This document shows positions 63,884 to 64,000 of a stretch of 64,000 nucleotides of DNA, piece after piece (positions within the stretch are counted from its first letter, which is position 1; each line of letters opens with the position of its first letter). Made by a program: the position numbers and the translations under genes. Below the pieces are notes generated by a model. It worked only from the letters and a program-made list of their open reading frames with translations. It was not told the origin of the DNA and ran no database searches. The DNA lies in contig NZ_SNYJ01000022.1 of the NCBI RefSeq assembly GCF_004363045.1, positions 1-64,000 of the forward strand, written 5' to 3'. This stretch comes from Aureibacillus halotolerans. Its GTDB lineage: Bacteria > Bacillota > Bacilli > Bacillales > DSM-28697.

Positions 63884-64000
63884 TCAGACTCGTTGGAACA
63901 AGAAAGAAAAAGCAATAATGAGAGAGAGTATATTCTAAATGTTGTGCACTCTGATTATTCTTTTATTTAGAATGTTTTTGTTGAAAATGATCGAATTAAA

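Overview
The window is a piece of a Bacillaceae (Firmicutes) chromosome carrying a large, apparently complete prophage. The host part (about 1-19,990) follows the Bacillus subtilis ydi-groE neighbourhood: end of an rRNA operon (23S tail, 5S), thiL-tsaE-tsaB-rimI-tsaD (ydiA-E), ydiF (ABC-F), rex, tatA-tatC, ydiK-ydiL and groES-groEL. Inserted relative to that order are a Cys/Met PLP enzyme, lipM-lipA and a ppx-ppk polyphosphate pair. The order, strong AGGAGG ribosome sites, frequent GTG/TTG starts, a CIRCE element and GC-rich intergenic repeats suit an alkaliphile-type Bacillus (Shouchella/Alkalihalobacillus-like); the genus is inferred.

Host layout: 1-314 rRNA tail and terminator; 345-1490 sulphur amino-acid enzyme; 1568-5177 thiamine-phosphate kinase plus the t6A tRNA-modification set; 5352-7102 lipoate synthesis; 7165-7345 a cluster of DnaA boxes; 7372-9321 ydiF (minus); 9538-11214 rex-tatA-tatC; 11215-12353 a long non-coding stretch with two dispersed repeats; 12354-16071 ppx-ppk; 16072-16675 non-coding with another repeat copy; 16676-17605 ydiK/ydiL (minus); 17856-19947 groE promoter, CIRCE, groES-groEL.

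The prophage starts just after groEL, with the left attachment site somewhere in about 19,950-20,050, and runs to at least 63,600; the right attachment site was not found and probably lies beyond the window. Leftward lysogeny genes (20,050-22,960) are a tyrosine integrase, a lipoprotein nuclease, an ImmA-like protease and an ImmR-like repressor. A divergent control region with four 15-bp operators drives the early genes: a Cro-like protein, small proteins, YqaJ exonuclease plus RecT annealing, DnaD-like initiator plus DnaC-like loader, an orphan DNA methyltransferase, RecU, an antirepressor and a late regulator.

The late genes are PBSX/skin-like and describe a contractile-tailed (myovirus-type) particle: terminase, portal, head morphogenesis, XkdF-type protease, capsid, connectors, tail sheath, tube, frameshifted chaperones, tape measure, XkdP-U baseplate, collagen-like and beta-propeller fibres, then XhlA-like protein, dual-domain endolysin and holin. 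Accessory cassettes (morons) are a HEPN-motif protein (41,860-43,095), a membrane protein between chaperone and tape measure, and a divergent membrane/secreted pair at the right end. The HEPN cassette, the -1 frameshift signal, a structured intergenic RNA (24,773-24,858), 12-bp tandem repeats inside the initiator gene, the DnaA-box cluster and the modular repeat family deserve most attention.
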